From assembly GCF_004331955.1 (NCBI RefSeq), contig NZ_CP036532.1, positions 1,612,001 through 1,676,000 on the forward strand: 64,000 nucleotides of DNA. The letters are read 5' to 3'. The stretch comes from Roseitalea porphyridii. GTDB lineage: Bacteria > Pseudomonadota > Alphaproteobacteria > Rhizobiales > Rhizobiaceae. The position numbers and the translations under genes are program-made. Below the pieces are notes generated by a model. The model had not been told where the DNA came from and searched no databases. It was given only the letters and a program-made list of their open reading frames with translations. Below are positions 35,116 to 44,496 of this stretch, piece by piece (the first letter of the stretch is position 1; each line of letters begins with the position of its first letter).

Positions 35116-35260
35116 GTCATTCAGGGGCTTGGCCCCGGAATCCATTCCTGAGGCCTTGGCCGGCGTGATGCTGGTGAAATCACAGTCGCCAGGCCGGGCC
35201 ATCACGCTCCGTCCGTCCACATCACGGAATGGATCCCTGTGACAAGCACAGGGATGACGG
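35116..35260. repeat. Composite double-hairpin element C, copy 3 (divergent middle)
   Basis: Same head (GTCATTCAGGGGCTTGGCCCCGGAATCCATTC, written here as one interrupted stem) and an opposing GGAATGG hairpin with stem ATCCCTGTG/CACAGGGAT ending ATGACGG, but the interior is unrelated to copies 1 and 2. Confidence 0.78.
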
Positions 35261-35414
35261 AGGAGGAGATGCTTTGGCGCCTAAACGGCGGCATCGGCGA
35301 CGATCCTCTGCGGTTTGGGGATCGGCAGACCGTCCTCGGCGAGTCATTCAATATGGAAGCGGACGGTACGGCGATCTCGGTTTGCGCATCATCCTAGCGT
35401 AGAGGCAGATTATG

Positions 35415-36008
35415 CTAACTTGGGAAATAGCTCCAGCCCAATAAGTGAGCTGAGAAGTTATAGATCAAGATAATTCCAGCGGAAAATCCGGAAAGAAGAG
35501 AGACGGGAAAAAAGATAAGCCAAACGCTAATCAAGCCAATCGAGGCGGTTCTTACATTTCTTTGATATGCAAGTGTCATCATTTTTGTTTGATCTATGTA
35601 TTCGTGTATTCGGGAAAAATCTGTTGGTATGTCCCGATTGGCGAGCTTCTTAACGTGCTGCGCCGCCGCATACTGGAGATATACGATCTGGAATATTTCA
35701 TACGTAATAAAAGTTAGTATCGAAATCGCAATTAATAGACCCGTTGCAATCTGAGCATTTTCCGGTAAGTAAGATCTTGAAAATGCCCAAACAGCAAAGA
35801 AGCCCGCATATCCGACTGAGGTTAGGAGTGTGTAATAGTTCCTTGCATTTTCAAAAATCTTTGCAGACGTCGCGTCAATGCTGTCTTGGCAGTGCTGCAA
35901 CTCTGATTGCCAATCATGTATAGGCATACCGCGAAGCAGGCTCTGACCACCCAATATCGGCTGTGGAATTGAGCCTTGCTCCCCAGTGTATTTCGGCCCT
36001 CCACCCAT
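35415..36008 (-). CDS. AT-rich predicted membrane protein of unknown function
   Basis: Not recognised. A 197-residue protein with an N-terminal cytosolic part, about four membrane helices in two pairs (YYTLLTSVGYAGFFAVWAF, IATGLLIAISILTFITYEIF, ASIGLISVWLIFFPVSLLSG, AGIILIYNFSAHLLG), and a helical linker that includes IHEYIDQTKMMTLAYQRN. Base composition differs sharply from its neighbours: two 60-bp lines counted here had 24 and 25 G+C. The ATG overlaps the nrdJ TGA by one base (TGATG), so it could be read by translational reinitiation. The composition and adjacent repeats suggest acquisition by transfer. Confidence 0.7.
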   Translation of the reverse strand: MGGGPKYTGEQGSIPQPILGGQSLLRGMPIHDWQSELQHCQDSIDATSAKIFENARNYYTLLTSVGYAGFFAVWAFSRSYLPENAQIATGLLIAISILTFITYEIFQIVYLQYAAAQHVKKLANRDIPTDFSRIHEYIDQTKMMTLAYQRNVRTASIGLISVWLIFFPVSLLSGFSAGIILIYNFSAHLLGWSYFPS

Positions 36009-39000
36009 CAACTACACCCGCTCGTCGCGCCGCACGTGTCACACTTCAGGCACGTCCCGTTCCTCACCATGGTGAAGTTCGAGCATTCGCCGCACATGTC
36101 GCCGGTGTAGCCCTGCATCATCGCCTGCATGCGCCGTTCGGCCTCGATCTGCTTGGCGTCGTCCGCGTCGGCCGATGTGTGCGTGGCCGAAGGCGACAGG
36201 CCGGTGGCGGCGGCCGCTGCCGCCTGGGCCTCCGCCTGCGCGTCCGCTTCGGCTTCGGTGGCGCTGTCGGCCCGGTTGTCGGCCTGGAAGGCCGCGTTCC
36301 GGTCGGCATAGTCGCGGTGGAAGGCCGAGGCTTCTTCCTGCAACTGAAGGACGGGCGCGGTGGCCGCACGGGCCGAACCGCCCGCGCCCGGCGAGATCGC
36401 CGTCACGTTCGTGTTGGCCGCGCCCGCCGGCGTGCCAGAGGCGGGGCCGGACGAGGAGACGACCGACAGCTTGTGCCCGCGCGTCCAGCCCGTCGAGACC
36501 GGCTGGGTCTTGCCCTCCTCGATGCCGCGGCCAAGCGGGGTCGAGGAGAATTCGGACTGGTCGACATGGGCCAGATCGTGCCGCCCCAGATAGGAGATCG
36601 CCAGCTCGCGGAACACATAGTCGAGGATCGAAGTGGCGTTCTTGATCGCGTCGTTGCCCTGCACCATGCCGGCCGGCTCGAACTTGGTGAAGACGAACGC
36701 GTCGACATATTCCTCAAGCGGCACGCCCCATTGCAGGCCGAGCGAAACGGAAATGGCGAAATTGTTGATCAGCGCGCGCAGGGTCGAGCCTTCCTTGTTC
36801 ATGTCCAGGAAGATTTCGCCCAGCCGGCCATCGTCATATTCGCCGGTGCGCAGGAACACGGTATGCCCGCCGATCTTGGCCTTCTGGGTGTAGCCCTTGC
36901 GGCGCGTGGGCAGCTTTTCCTGGGCGCGCTCGCGGATCACCTTCTCTATGACGCGCTCGACGATCTTCTCGGAGACCTGGGCGGCGCGCGCGGCGGCCGG
37001 GGCCTCGACCAGCGCGTCGAGCGTCTCGTCGTCCTCGTCCTCTTCATCCTCGATGATCGAGGCGTTGAGCGGCTGGCTGAGCTTGGAGCCGTCGCGATAG
37101 AGCGCGTTCGCTTTCAGGGCCAGCTTCCAGGACAGCATGTAGGCGTTCTTGCAGTCCTCGACGGTCGCCGCATTGGGCATGTTGATCGTCTTGGAGATGG
37201 CGCCCGAGATGAAGGGCTGGGCGGCGGCCATCATGCGGATGTGGCTTTCGACCGAAAGGTAGCGCTTGCCGATCTTGCCGCACGGGTTGGCGCAGTCGAA
37301 GACGGGCAGGTGCTCGTCCTTGATGAAGGGCGCGCCTTCCAGCGTCATCGCGCCGCAAATGTGGATGTTGGCGGCCTCGATGTCCTTCTTCGAAAAGCCC
37401 AGATGGGCCAGAAGATCGAAGGAGAAATCGGCCATCTGCTCGTCGGTGACGCCGAGCGCATCGCGCAGGAAGTCCTCGCCGAGCGTGAACTTGTTGAAGG
37501 CGAACTTGATGTCGAAGGCGCTCTTCAGCGCGGCGTTGACCGTCTCGATCTTTTCGTCGTCGAAGCCCTTTGCCCGCAGGCTTGTCGGGTTGATCGCCGG
37601 GGCCTGGTTCAGATTGCCGTGGCCGACCGCATAGGCCTCGATCTCGGCGATCTGGCTTTCCGAATAGCCGAGCGTGCGCAGCGCGGCGGGCACCGAGCGG
37701 TTGATGATCTTGAAATAGCCGCCGCCGGCGAGCTTCTTGAACTTGACCAGCGCGAAGTCCGGCTCGATGCCGGTCGTGTCGCAGTCCATGACAAGGCCGA
37801 TCGTGCCGGTGGGCGCGATGACGGTCGCCTGCGCGTTGCGGTAGCCGTGCTGCTCGCCCAGTTCCAGCGCCCGGTCCCAGGCGGCGCGGGCGTGCTTGAT
37901 CAGGTCGGCGTCGGGGCACTCGTCCGCCTTCAGCGCGACCGGATTGACCGCCAGATCCTCATAACCCTGGGTTTCGCCATGGGCGGCGCGGCGATGGTTG
38001 CGCATCACGCGCAGCATGTTTTTGGCGTTCGGCTTGTAGCCGGGGAAGGGGCCCAGCTCGCCCGCCATCTCCGCCGAGGTGGCGTAGGAAACGCCGGTCA
38101 TGATCGCGGTCAGCGCGCCGGCGATGGCCCGGCCCTCGTCGGAATCGTAGGGAATGCCCGAGGACATCAGCAGCCCGCCAATGTTGGCGTAGCCAAGGCC
38201 CAGCGTGCGGTACTTGTAGGACAGTTCGGCGATCTGTCTCGACGGGAACTGCGCCATCATCACCGAGATTTCGAGCACCACCGTCCACAGCCGCACCGCG
38301 TGCTCGTAGGCTGCGATGTCGATCTTGTGGCCGTTGGCCGGATCGGCGAACTGCATCAGGTTGAGCGACGCCAGGTTGCAGGCCGTGTCGTCCAGGAACA
38401 TGTATTCCGAGCACGGGTTCGAGCCGCGGATGCGGCCGCCGGCGGGGCAGGTGTGCCAGTCGTTCATGGTCGTGTTGAAGTGCAGGCCCGGATCGGCCGA
38501 GGCCCAGGCGGCATAGCCGATCTTCTCCCACAGATCGCGGGCCGGCACGGTCTTCGCCACCTTGCCGTCGATGCGGTTGATCAGGTTCCATTCGCCGTCG
38601 TTCTCGACGGTGCGGAGGAACTCGTCCGACAGCGAGACGGAGTTGTTGGAGTTCTGGCCCGAAACGGTCAGATAGGCCTCCGAATCCCAGTCCGTGTCGT
38701 AGGTCCGGAACTCGAGCTCGGAATAGCCCTGCCGCGCGAACTGGATGACGCGCTGGATGTAGTTCTCCGGCACCATCGCCTTCTTGGCGGCCTTGACCTC
38801 GCGCTTGAGGGCCGGGTTCTTGTTCGGGTCGAAGCAGTCCTCGCCATGGCCCTCGCAATTGACGCAGGCGCGCATGATCGCGTTCATGTGCCTGGCGACG
38901 GTCTTGGAGCCGGTGACGAGCGCGGCCACCTTCTGCTCCTCGCGCACCTTCCAGTCGATGTACTGCTCGATGTCGGGATGGTCGATGTCGACGACGACCA

Positions 39001-39838
39001 TCTTGGCGGCGCGGCGTGTGGTGCCGCCCGACTTGATGGCGCCGGCCGCGCGGTCGCCGATCTTCAGAAAGCTCATCAGGCCCGACGACTTGCCGCCGCC
39101 CGACAGCCGTTCGCCCTCGCCGCGAAGCTGCGAGAAGTTGGTGCCGGTACCCGAGCCGTACTTGAACAGGCGCGCCTCGCGCACCCAAAGGTCCATGATG
39201 CCGCCCTCATTGACCAGATCGTCGCCGACCGACTGGATGAAGCAGGCATGCGGCTGGGGATGCTCGTAGGCCGACTTCGATTTCGTCAGCTTGCCAGTGA
39301 ACGGGTCGACATAGAAATGGCCCTGGCCGGGGCCGTCGATGCCGTAGGCCCAGTAGAGGCCCGTGTTGAACCATTGCGGCGAATTGGGCGCCACGCGCTG
39401 GGTGGCGAGCATGAAGGCCAGTTCGTCCATGAAGGCGCGGGCGTCGTCCTCGCTGTCGAAATAGCCGCCCTTCCAGCCCCAGTAGGTCCAGGTGCCGGCG
39501 AGCCGCGTGAAGACCTGGCGCGCGTCGGTTTCAGGGCCGTAACGCTCGTCCTCGGGCAATTCGGCCAGAGCGTCCTCGTCGGCGACCGAGCGCCACAGGA
39601 AGGGCGGGACGGAGTTTTCCTCGACACGCTTGAGCCGGGCGGGCACGCCGGCCTTGCGGAAATATTTCTGGGCGAGGATGTCGGCCGCGACCTGGCTGAA
39701 CTGCTCGGGCACGTCGATGTTCTCGAGCCGGAAGACGATCGAACCGTCCGGGTTCCTGATCTCGCTGGTCGCCTGGCGGAACGCGATGTCCGCATAAGGG
39801 GATTGGCCGTCCTTGGTGTAGTGGCGCTCGATATGCAT
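36008..39838 (-). CDS. nrdJ: Coenzyme-B12-dependent ribonucleotide reductase (class II)
   Basis: The 1276-residue class II enzyme reduces ribonucleotides using adenosylcobalamin, needing neither oxygen nor a second subunit. The catalytic core shows [20 protein letters not shown] (NxCxE radical-site motif, ~residue 475) and [20 protein letters not shown]. Near the C-terminus is a TSCPD-type domain ([20 protein letters not shown]), then a disordered Ala-rich linker, then a redox/zinc tail with CGEC, CLKCDTC and a final C. ATG 39838 has AAGGGA upstream; the longer frame would run through an NrdR-like box. The gene is followed directly by an AT-rich membrane-protein gene. Confidence 0.96.
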   Translation of the reverse strand: MHIERHYTKDGQSPYADIAFRQATSEIRNPDGSIVFRLENIDVPEQFSQVAADILAQKYFRKAGVPARLKRVEENSVPPFLWRSVADEDALAELPEDERYGPETDARQVFTRLAGTWTYWGWKGGYFDSEDDARAFMDELAFMLATQRVAPNSPQWFNTGLYWAYGIDGPGQGHFYVDPFTGKLTKSKSAYEHPQPHACFIQSVGDDLVNEGGIMDLWVREARLFKYGSGTGTNFSQLRGEGERLSGGGKSSGLMSFLKIGDRAAGAIKSGGTTRRAAKMVVVDIDHPDIEQYIDWKVREEQKVAALVTGSKTVARHMNAIMRACVNCEGHGEDCFDPNKNPALKREVKAAKKAMVPENYIQRVIQFARQGYSELEFRTYDTDWDSEAYLTVSGQNSNNSVSLSDEFLRTVENDGEWNLINRIDGKVAKTVPARDLWEKIGYAAWASADPGLHFNTTMNDWHTCPAGGRIRGSNPCSEYMFLDDTACNLASLNLMQFADPANGHKIDIAAYEHAVRLWTVVLEISVMMAQFPSRQIAELSYKYRTLGLGYANIGGLLMSSGIPYDSDEGRAIAGALTAIMTGVSYATSAEMAGELGPFPGYKPNAKNMLRVMRNHRRAAHGETQGYEDLAVNPVALKADECPDADLIKHARAAWDRALELGEQHGYRNAQATVIAPTGTIGLVMDCDTTGIEPDFALVKFKKLAGGGYFKIINRSVPAALRTLGYSESQIAEIEAYAVGHGNLNQAPAINPTSLRAKGFDDEKIETVNAALKSAFDIKFAFNKFTLGEDFLRDALGVTDEQMADFSFDLLAHLGFSKKDIEAANIHICGAMTLEGAPFIKDEHLPVFDCANPCGKIGKRYLSVESHIRMMAAAQPFISGAISKTINMPNAATVEDCKNAYMLSWKLALKANALYRDGSKLSQPLNASIIEDEEDEDDETLDALVEAPAAARAAQVSEKIVERVIEKVIRERAQEKLPTRRKGYTQKAKIGGHTVFLRTGEYDDGRLGEIFLDMNKEGSTLRALINNFAISVSLGLQWGVPLEEYVDAFVFTKFEPAGMVQGNDAIKNATSILDYVFRELAISYLGRHDLAHVDQSEFSSTPLGRGIEEGKTQPVSTGWTRGHKLSVVSSSGPASGTPAGAANTNVTAISPGAGGSARAATAPVLQLQEEASAFHRDYADRNAAFQADNRADSATEAEADAQAEAQAAAAAATGLSPSATHTSADADDAKQIEAERRMQAMMQGYTGDMCGECSNFTMVRNGTCLKCDTCGATSGCS

Positions 39839-39852
39839 GTCGTCCCTTTCGC

Positions 39853-39868
39853 CCTCTATATATAGTGT
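39853..39868. promoter_or_regulatory. NrdR-like box upstream of nrdJ
   Basis: Read on the nrdJ strand this is ACACTATATATAGAGG, agreeing at 14 of 16 positions with the NrdR consensus acaCwAtATaTwGtgt. NrdR represses ribonucleotide reductase genes. A second box about 30 bp away, usual for NrdR, is not clear; weaker look-alikes lie near 40050 and 40328. Confidence 0.65.
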
Positions 39869-39869
39869 C

Positions 39870-39878
39870 TTATCCACA
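39870..39878. promoter_or_regulatory. Perfect DnaA box upstream of nrdJ
   Basis: TTATCCACA, the strong DnaA-binding sequence, starts one base after the NrdR-like box. DnaA boxes also regulate nrdAB in Escherichia coli. Confidence 0.6.
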
Positions 39879-40418
39879 GGCCGTCACCCGACCCGCACCC
39901 TCATGCAACCCGCGCGCGCCGGCCGCTTGCCCGACGCACGCACCGAGCCTGTTCCGCCATGGCGTGACCATGGCCGGCAAAGCTTCGGTCTGACTTGTGA
40001 ACCTGTTCGACGCCCCGTCCGGGAGTAGTGTCGACCCTGGCGGCCGCCTACCTTATCTAGTGGTTAGCAAGGCTGTAAACCTCTAAATATTGAGTTAACA
40101 GCCTGGTCTGATCCCCTCTCGATGATCCCCCGTACCGCACGCAAGACGCAGGAACCCGTGCCCGGATGTGACGGATTGACCGTCAATGCCGCGCTGAAAC
40201 GCCAACATGAACGCTGAAGTGGACCGGCGATCCGAGCCGCCGGACGTGCGCTCAACGTCGCACAACCGTCATAAAAAGCGACTCGGCGGAGCCGGTCAAG
40301 AGCTTGGTTGGCGCAAACGCAAATCCACTATATCTGGTAGGGCCTCTGGCGGGGATAGCGGGGATAGGGCTTAAATTTCGGTAAAGGCCCTTGCGGGAAC
40401 GAAAGAAGCCAAGCAGCC
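39879..40418. other. Non-coding stretch between nrdJ and a divergent hypothetical gene
   Basis: About 540 bp with no supportable gene. It holds an interrupted palindrome at 40071-40103, a GGCGGGGATAGCGGGGATAGGG direct repeat near 40347-40370, and no recognisable cobalamin riboswitch. Confidence 0.6.
40071..40103. promoter_or_regulatory. Interrupted palindrome with AT-rich core
   Basis: GGCTGTAAAC, 13 bp (CTCTAAATATTGA), GTTAACAGCC: arms match at 9 of 10 positions. It lies between divergent genes, about 230 bp from nrdJ and 315 bp from the hypothetical gene. The binding factor is unknown. Confidence 0.45.
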
Positions 40419-40997
40419 ATGGCGCACATCCCGCAAATCCGGGCCCGCAGGCGCATCGTCGCGGCCGCGATCGCCGTGCCGACCGCGATGTTCGTGCTGC
40501 CGATGCCCGATCCGGACGACGCGATCGGGGCGAATCGCCTTTTTTCGGCGTCAACCATGGCTTCCGACGTTTCATCGGGAAAACGGGCCGGTCTGCCCGT
40601 CCTGCCGGTCGCCGACGCCCGTACCATCACCGTCGATTCGGACTTCGAGGATCGCTTCGGCTTCCTCGTCCCGCAGCCTTTCTCCCTCGATCTGCCCGAT
40701 CCCGGCGACGGCGAGATCAAATTGGCCTATCCGGACACCGCTGGCGGGGTCTATCTCCGCATCAGCATCTCGACGCTGGAAGGCGTCGGCATCTATACCC
40801 TGTCCGGCACCCACGCCGTGGTGCTGAACGGCACCTATCGGGATCCGCGGGCCGGCGACATCGCCGTGCGCATCTACGGCATCATGCACAAGCGTGGCGT
40901 GAACGGTCTGATCTTCTATGAACGCCGTTATGTCGAGCGGGCGCCGGCGTCCGCCCGCTTCAGCGAACAGATCGTCCGCAGCGTGGTGTTCCAATAG
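40419..40997 (+). CDS. Hypothetical exported protein
   Basis: Not recognised. A 192-residue protein whose N-terminus is basic then hydrophobic (RARRRIVAAAIAVPTAMFVL), consistent with a signal peptide or a membrane anchor. The middle 55-65 residues are low-complexity and the C-terminal ~120 residues are strand-rich (VYLRISISTLEGVGIYTLSG, then DIAVRIYGIMHKRG and LIFYERRYVERAP), perhaps a small beta-sandwich. It stands alone, transcribed away from nrdJ, and converges on the Nudix gene 30 nt downstream. Confidence 0.65.
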   Translation: MAHIPQIRARRRIVAAAIAVPTAMFVLPMPDPDDAIGANRLFSASTMASDVSSGKRAGLPVLPVADARTITVDSDFEDRFGFLVPQPFSLDLPDPGDGEIKLAYPDTAGGVYLRISISTLEGVGIYTLSGTHAVVLNGTYRDPRAGDIAVRIYGIMHKRGVNGLIFYERRYVERAPASARFSEQIVRSVVFQ

Positions 40998-41027
40998 GGT
41001 CGGGGTCGGCGAGGTTTCGCCGGCGGC

Positions 41028-41522
41028 TCAGGCGGCCAGCTTCTTCCAGTCCGTGTCGAAAGCTTGAAGCAGCGCCCGCAGTCCGGGCTCGTCGACCCGT
41101 TCGGCCGCCTCGGCGGCGGGCAGCCATTGCCGTTCGCGTTCGCCGCGCTCGGGCCAGTCCGCCTGCTGGCGCACCATGGCGAGCGCGTGCACGGTGACGC
41201 GGCACGGTTGGATGTGGCCATCATCGACCTTGACGTAATCGTAGCTGCCAAGCGGGCTTTCGCTGACCGTGCCTTCGATCCCGGCCTCTTCCCAGGCTTC
41301 GCGGGCCGCGGCCTGGGCGACGTCCTCGCCGCCGTCGAGCCAGCCCTTGGGCAGGACCCAGCGGCCGGTGCCCCGGCTGGTGATCAGCAGTACCTCGACC
41401 TTGCCCTTGCCGGCGCGGCGCCAGACCAGCGCCCCCGCCTGCATGCCGACCGACGCGTCTTCCTGTCCGAATGCGCGCTTGAGTTGCCGGATGATGCGGG
41501 TAAGCGTGTTGTCGTCGGCCAT
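41028..41522 (-). CDS. Nudix hydrolase
   Basis: A 164-residue Nudix protein hydrolysing a nucleoside-diphosphate-X bond. The Nudix box GGEDVAQAAAREAWEEAGIE (~residues 63-82) matches GX5EX7REUXEEXGU. GTGRWVLPKGWLDGG just before it is typical of the diphosphoinositol-polyphosphate/MutT-like Rhizobiales group. The substrate (Ap4A, ADP-ribose or inositol phosphate) cannot be assigned from sequence. Confidence 0.9.
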   Translation of the reverse strand: MADDNTLTRIIRQLKRAFGQEDASVGMQAGALVWRRAGKGKVEVLLITSRGTGRWVLPKGWLDGGEDVAQAAAREAWEEAGIEGTVSESPLGSYDYVKVDDGHIQPCRVTVHALAMVRQQADWPERGERERQWLPAAEAAERVDEPGLRALLQAFDTDWKKLAA

Positions 41523-41642
41523 GGGCGCTCCGTTGTGTTCTTATTGCGCGCGGAGAGTTACGTGCGGATCGTGGCAGATTCGCAACATGAAGGACATGTG
41601 CCTTGCTGGGCCGTCATTCAAGCTGTGGATTGCGGGAAAGGC

Positions 41643-42890
41643 TCACGAAGGGCGCGGAGCGGCACGGATCGTCAAACCGACGGACAGAGCGAACACGAGC
41701 GCGCCGCCGATGAACCAGAGCCCCGGCACGTCGACCAGCGGGTCGGGCGCGGAGACGTGGGCCAGCACCAGCGAGGCGAGCAGCGGACCGAAGATGATCG
41801 CCAGCGCGTTGATCGCCTGCAGCGTGCCCTGAAGCTGGCCCTGCCGGTCGCCATCGACGCTTTTCGAGCAGATCGCGGTCAGCGCCGGCGAGCCCAGCCC
41901 GTTGCCGATGACGTATAGCGCGATCAGCGGGTAGACCATCCAGCCGGTCTCGGCGAGCCCGTAGAGCGCCAGCGACAGGCACGAGACGGCGAAGCCGGCG
42001 ATCACCGTCGGCCAGTCGCCGATCGCACGGACGATCGGCCCGACCAGAAAGCCCTGCACGATCACATACATGACGCCGACGAAGGCCAGCGACCAGGCCG
42101 CCTCGCGCAGGCCCCAGCCGAAGCGGAACTCGGTGTAGAGCACCCATGTACCCTCGAGCCCGCGCTGGGCCGTCGCGGTCAGCAGAAGCGCGACCAGAAG
42201 CGGGGTGAGCGCCGGGAACGAGGCGATCTTTCCGAGCGAGGAAAGCGGGTTGGCCTCGCGCCAGTCCGGCGTGCGGCGACGGTTCACCTCGTCGAGCGAT
42301 TCGGGCAGGAAGGCGAAGGCAAAACCCAGATTGACCGCGCCGAGCACGGCGGCGGCGATGAAGGGCAGGCGGATGTCGATCTCGCCGAGCAGGCCGCCCA
42401 GCAGCGGGCCGAGGATGAAGCCGGCGCCGAACGCCGCGCCGATCAGCCCGAAGATGCGGGCCCGCTCGGCCGGTTCGGAAATGTCGGTGACATAGGCGTT
42501 CGCCGTGGTCACCGTGGCGCCGAAAATGCCGCCGACGAGACGCGCGAAGGCGAGCCAGACGAGCGTCGGCGCGAGCGCGGCGAAGATGTAGTCGACCGTC
42601 AGGCCGGCGAGCGAGACCAGCATGACCGGTCGGCGGCCATACTTGTCGGAGACGATGCCGATCAGTGGCGAGAAGAGGAACTGCGCGACCGCGTAGATCG
42701 TGCCGATCACCGCATAGGCCGCGGCCGCGTCGCTGACCGAGCCCGAGCCCATCGTCTGGACAAGCTTGGGCAGGATCGGCCAGGCGAGCCCGACGCCGAT
42801 CATGTTCATGACGACAGTGCCTAGGATCACCGCCAGCGCGCGCCGCCGTGCCGCCTCGGTCAGGGCCGGCCGGGGCGCGGGCGCGTCCAT
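41643..42890 (-). CDS. Tetracycline-resistance-type MFS transporter
   Basis: A 415-residue drug-efflux-type MFS protein. The motif A loop GIVSDKYGRRPVMLVSLAG (~78-96) and the TM5 motif GFILGPLLGGLLG match the DHA1/TetA group. It opens with a short cytosolic part, then LAVILGTVVMNMIGVGLAWP as helix 1. TetA-like proteins are common chromosomal genes in Rhizobiales and do not by themselves mean tetracycline resistance; no tetR is next to it. It ends about 120 nt upstream of the Nudix start on the same strand. Confidence 0.85.
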   Translation of the reverse strand: MDAPAPRPALTEAARRRALAVILGTVVMNMIGVGLAWPILPKLVQTMGSGSVSDAAAAYAVIGTIYAVAQFLFSPLIGIVSDKYGRRPVMLVSLAGLTVDYIFAALAPTLVWLAFARLVGGIFGATVTTANAYVTDISEPAERARIFGLIGAAFGAGFILGPLLGGLLGEIDIRLPFIAAAVLGAVNLGFAFAFLPESLDEVNRRRTPDWREANPLSSLGKIASFPALTPLLVALLLTATAQRGLEGTWVLYTEFRFGWGLREAAWSLAFVGVMYVIVQGFLVGPIVRAIGDWPTVIAGFAVSCLSLALYGLAETGWMVYPLIALYVIGNGLGSPALTAICSKSVDGDRQGQLQGTLQAINALAIIFGPLLASLVLAHVSAPDPLVDVPGLWFIGGALVFALSVGLTIRAAPRPS

Positions 42891-42897
42891 CGTTCGG

Positions 42898-43395
42898 TCA
42901 GCCCTTGCCGGCGCCGGCGATCGGCTCCTGATAGGTGAAGCCCATGTCCCAGGGGAAGAATATCCAGGTGTCCTGGCTGACCTCGGTGATGAAGGTGTCG
43001 ACCTGCGGCATGCCCTTGGGCTTGGCGTAGACGGTGGCGAAATGGGCCTTCGGCATCATCGCGCGCACCAGTTCGGCGGTCTTTCCGGTGTCGGTCAGAT
43101 CGTCGATGATCAGCACGCCCTCGCCATCGTTTTCGAGCAGGGCCGGGCTGATGTCCTTGAGGACCTTGATGTCCCCTTGCATGTCGTAGTCGTGATAGGA
43201 GGCGATGCACACGGTCTCGATGACGCGGATTTCCAGTTCGCGGCTGACGATCGCCGCCGGCACCAGCCCGCCGCGCGTGATCGTGACGATCCCGCGCCAT
43301 TCCTTGGAGACCGAAGCGACGCGCCAGGCCAGCGCCCTCGCATCGCGATGGAACTGGTCCCAGGAGACCGGAAAGGACTTGTCGGGCAGGGCCAT
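42898..43395 (-). CDS. gpt: Xanthine phosphoribosyltransferase
   Basis: A 165-residue type I phosphoribosyltransferase of the Gpt family, salvaging xanthine/guanine to nucleotides. The PRPP-binding loop [20 protein letters not shown] (~100) and an N-terminal [16 protein letters not shown] are diagnostic. Start at 43395 ([13 protein letters not shown]) fits Rhizobiales homologues. It lies directly upstream of the Tet-type MFS gene on the same strand, with a 7-nt gap, so co-transcription is likely. Confidence 0.92.
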   Translation of the reverse strand: MALPDKSFPVSWDQFHRDARALAWRVASVSKEWRGIVTITRGGLVPAAIVSRELEIRVIETVCIASYHDYDMQGDIKVLKDISPALLENDGEGVLIIDDLTDTGKTAELVRAMMPKAHFATVYAKPKGMPQVDTFITEVSQDTWIFFPWDMGFTYQEPIAGAGKG

Positions 43396-43464
43396 GGATC
43401 GCTCCGTCGATGCAGGTTGGCGTGCGATAGCGGCGCAGGCCGGCGATGGCAAGACAGGGCCTCG

Positions 43465-43593
43465 GTGAATGGTGAAGTGGTGAGGTCGTGAAATGGTGCA
43501 ATGGCGAATGGTGCGAGCCCGCGCGCCTTCCTCAGCGATATCTTAGGATCAGATCAGGGCAAGGCCATCCACCATTTACTGTTCACCATTCAC
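43465..43593. repeat. GTGAATGGTGAA repeat cluster
   Basis: GTGAATGGTGAA at 43465-43476 is repeated exactly, inverted, at 43582-43593, ending at the cinA-like stop. Between them are degenerate AATGGTG units (43478-43513). This is the whole gpt-cinA intergenic region. Confidence 0.7.
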
Positions 43594-44342
43594 TACTCAC
43601 CGTGCTTGACCTCCAGTTCCTCCAGCATCGCCCGGACCGCGTCCGCCGCCGCCTCGAGCGCGTCCGCATCGGCCGAGCGCACCACGATCTCGGCCCAGTG
43701 CCGGCCGTCCTCGTAGCGTGGATAGGAGCCGATGACGGTCTTTGGGTGATCGTTCTGGATCGCGCCAAGCGGTGCGCCGATCACGCCTTCGCCGAACCGG
43801 CAGAAAATCGCCTGCGAAGCCAGCTTGCGCCCGGCGCGCAGGGTCGGCAGCACCTGGTCCAGCATCGCCTGGAAGATCGCCGGTACGCCGGCCATTACAT
43901 GCACGTTTCCGACGATGAAGCCCGGTGCGGCCGAGATCGGGTTGTCGATCAGGATCGCGCCTTCGGGCACGCGGGCCATCCGCTGGCGCGCCTCGGTGAA
44001 CGGCTGTCCGCTCTTCTCATAATGCGAAGTCAGGATCTCCATGGCCCGCGCATCCTTGTCGACGGGCAGGCCGAGCGCCACGCCGATCGCATCGGCGGTG
44101 ATGTCGTCATGGGTCGGGCCGATGCCGCCGGAGGTGAACAGGTAGGTGTTGCGGGCGCGCAGCGCATTGACGGCTTCGACGATCGCCGGCTGGTCGTCGG
44201 CGACCACGCGCACCTCGCGCAGATCGATCCCCGCTTCGGTGAGCATGCGCGCCAGATGATGCGCATTGCCCTCACGGGTCCGGCCGGACAGGATCTCGTC
44301 GCCGATGACCACCATGGCGGCGGTGATGATGTCTTCGCTCAT
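43593..44342 (-). CDS. CinA-like molybdopterin-binding-domain protein
   Basis: A 249-residue protein of the MoaB/MogA-like fold found at the N-terminus of CinA (COG1058): VIGDEILSGRTREGNAHHLA, then FTSGGIGPTHDDITADAIGV and FIVGNVHVMAGVPAIFQAML. It lacks the C-terminal nicotinamide-nucleotide amidase domain of full CinA; stand-alone versions are common in alphaproteobacteria. Some homologues hydrolyse ADP-ribose or NMN-type substrates; the activity here is unproven. Confidence 0.85.
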   Translation of the reverse strand: MSEDIITAAMVVIGDEILSGRTREGNAHHLARMLTEAGIDLREVRVVADDQPAIVEAVNALRARNTYLFTSGGIGPTHDDITADAIGVALGLPVDKDARAMEILTSHYEKSGQPFTEARQRMARVPEGAILIDNPISAAPGFIVGNVHVMAGVPAIFQAMLDQVLPTLRAGRKLASQAIFCRFGEGVIGAPLGAIQNDHPKTVIGSYPRYEDGRHWAEIVVRSADADALEAAADAVRAMLEELEVKHGE

Positions 44343-44496
44343 GCGCGCTGTCCGAAACCTCTGCCTGCTCCATACCGCGCCGCGTCAAGGGCATCAATCG
44401 AGACGGCCGGGTGAACACTGTGTCGTGCAATCGCACGCTTACGCCTGCTGCCGCATCCATTAAGTGCGCAGTCGGAATTCAACACGGAGAACACCG

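Noticed and set aside
34141-35260. CRISPR array
   Set aside because: The repeats are palindromic units of several kinds at irregular spacing, not one direct repeat with unique equal-length spacers, and no cas gene is in the window.
35963-39865. Plus-strand open frame of 1300 codons opposite nrdJ
   Set aside because: Antisense shadow of nrdJ with low-complexity, basic content; nrdJ has all class II motifs.
39839-40418. Cobalamin riboswitch before the B12-dependent nrdJ
   Set aside because: I looked for the B12 box (GCCACTG-like) and a plausible surrounding fold on the nrdJ strand and saw neither.
41643-42890. Acquired tetracycline-resistance gene
   Set aside because: Composition is like the neighbours, there is no tetR or mobile element next to it, and chromosomal TetA-like MFS genes are common in this group.
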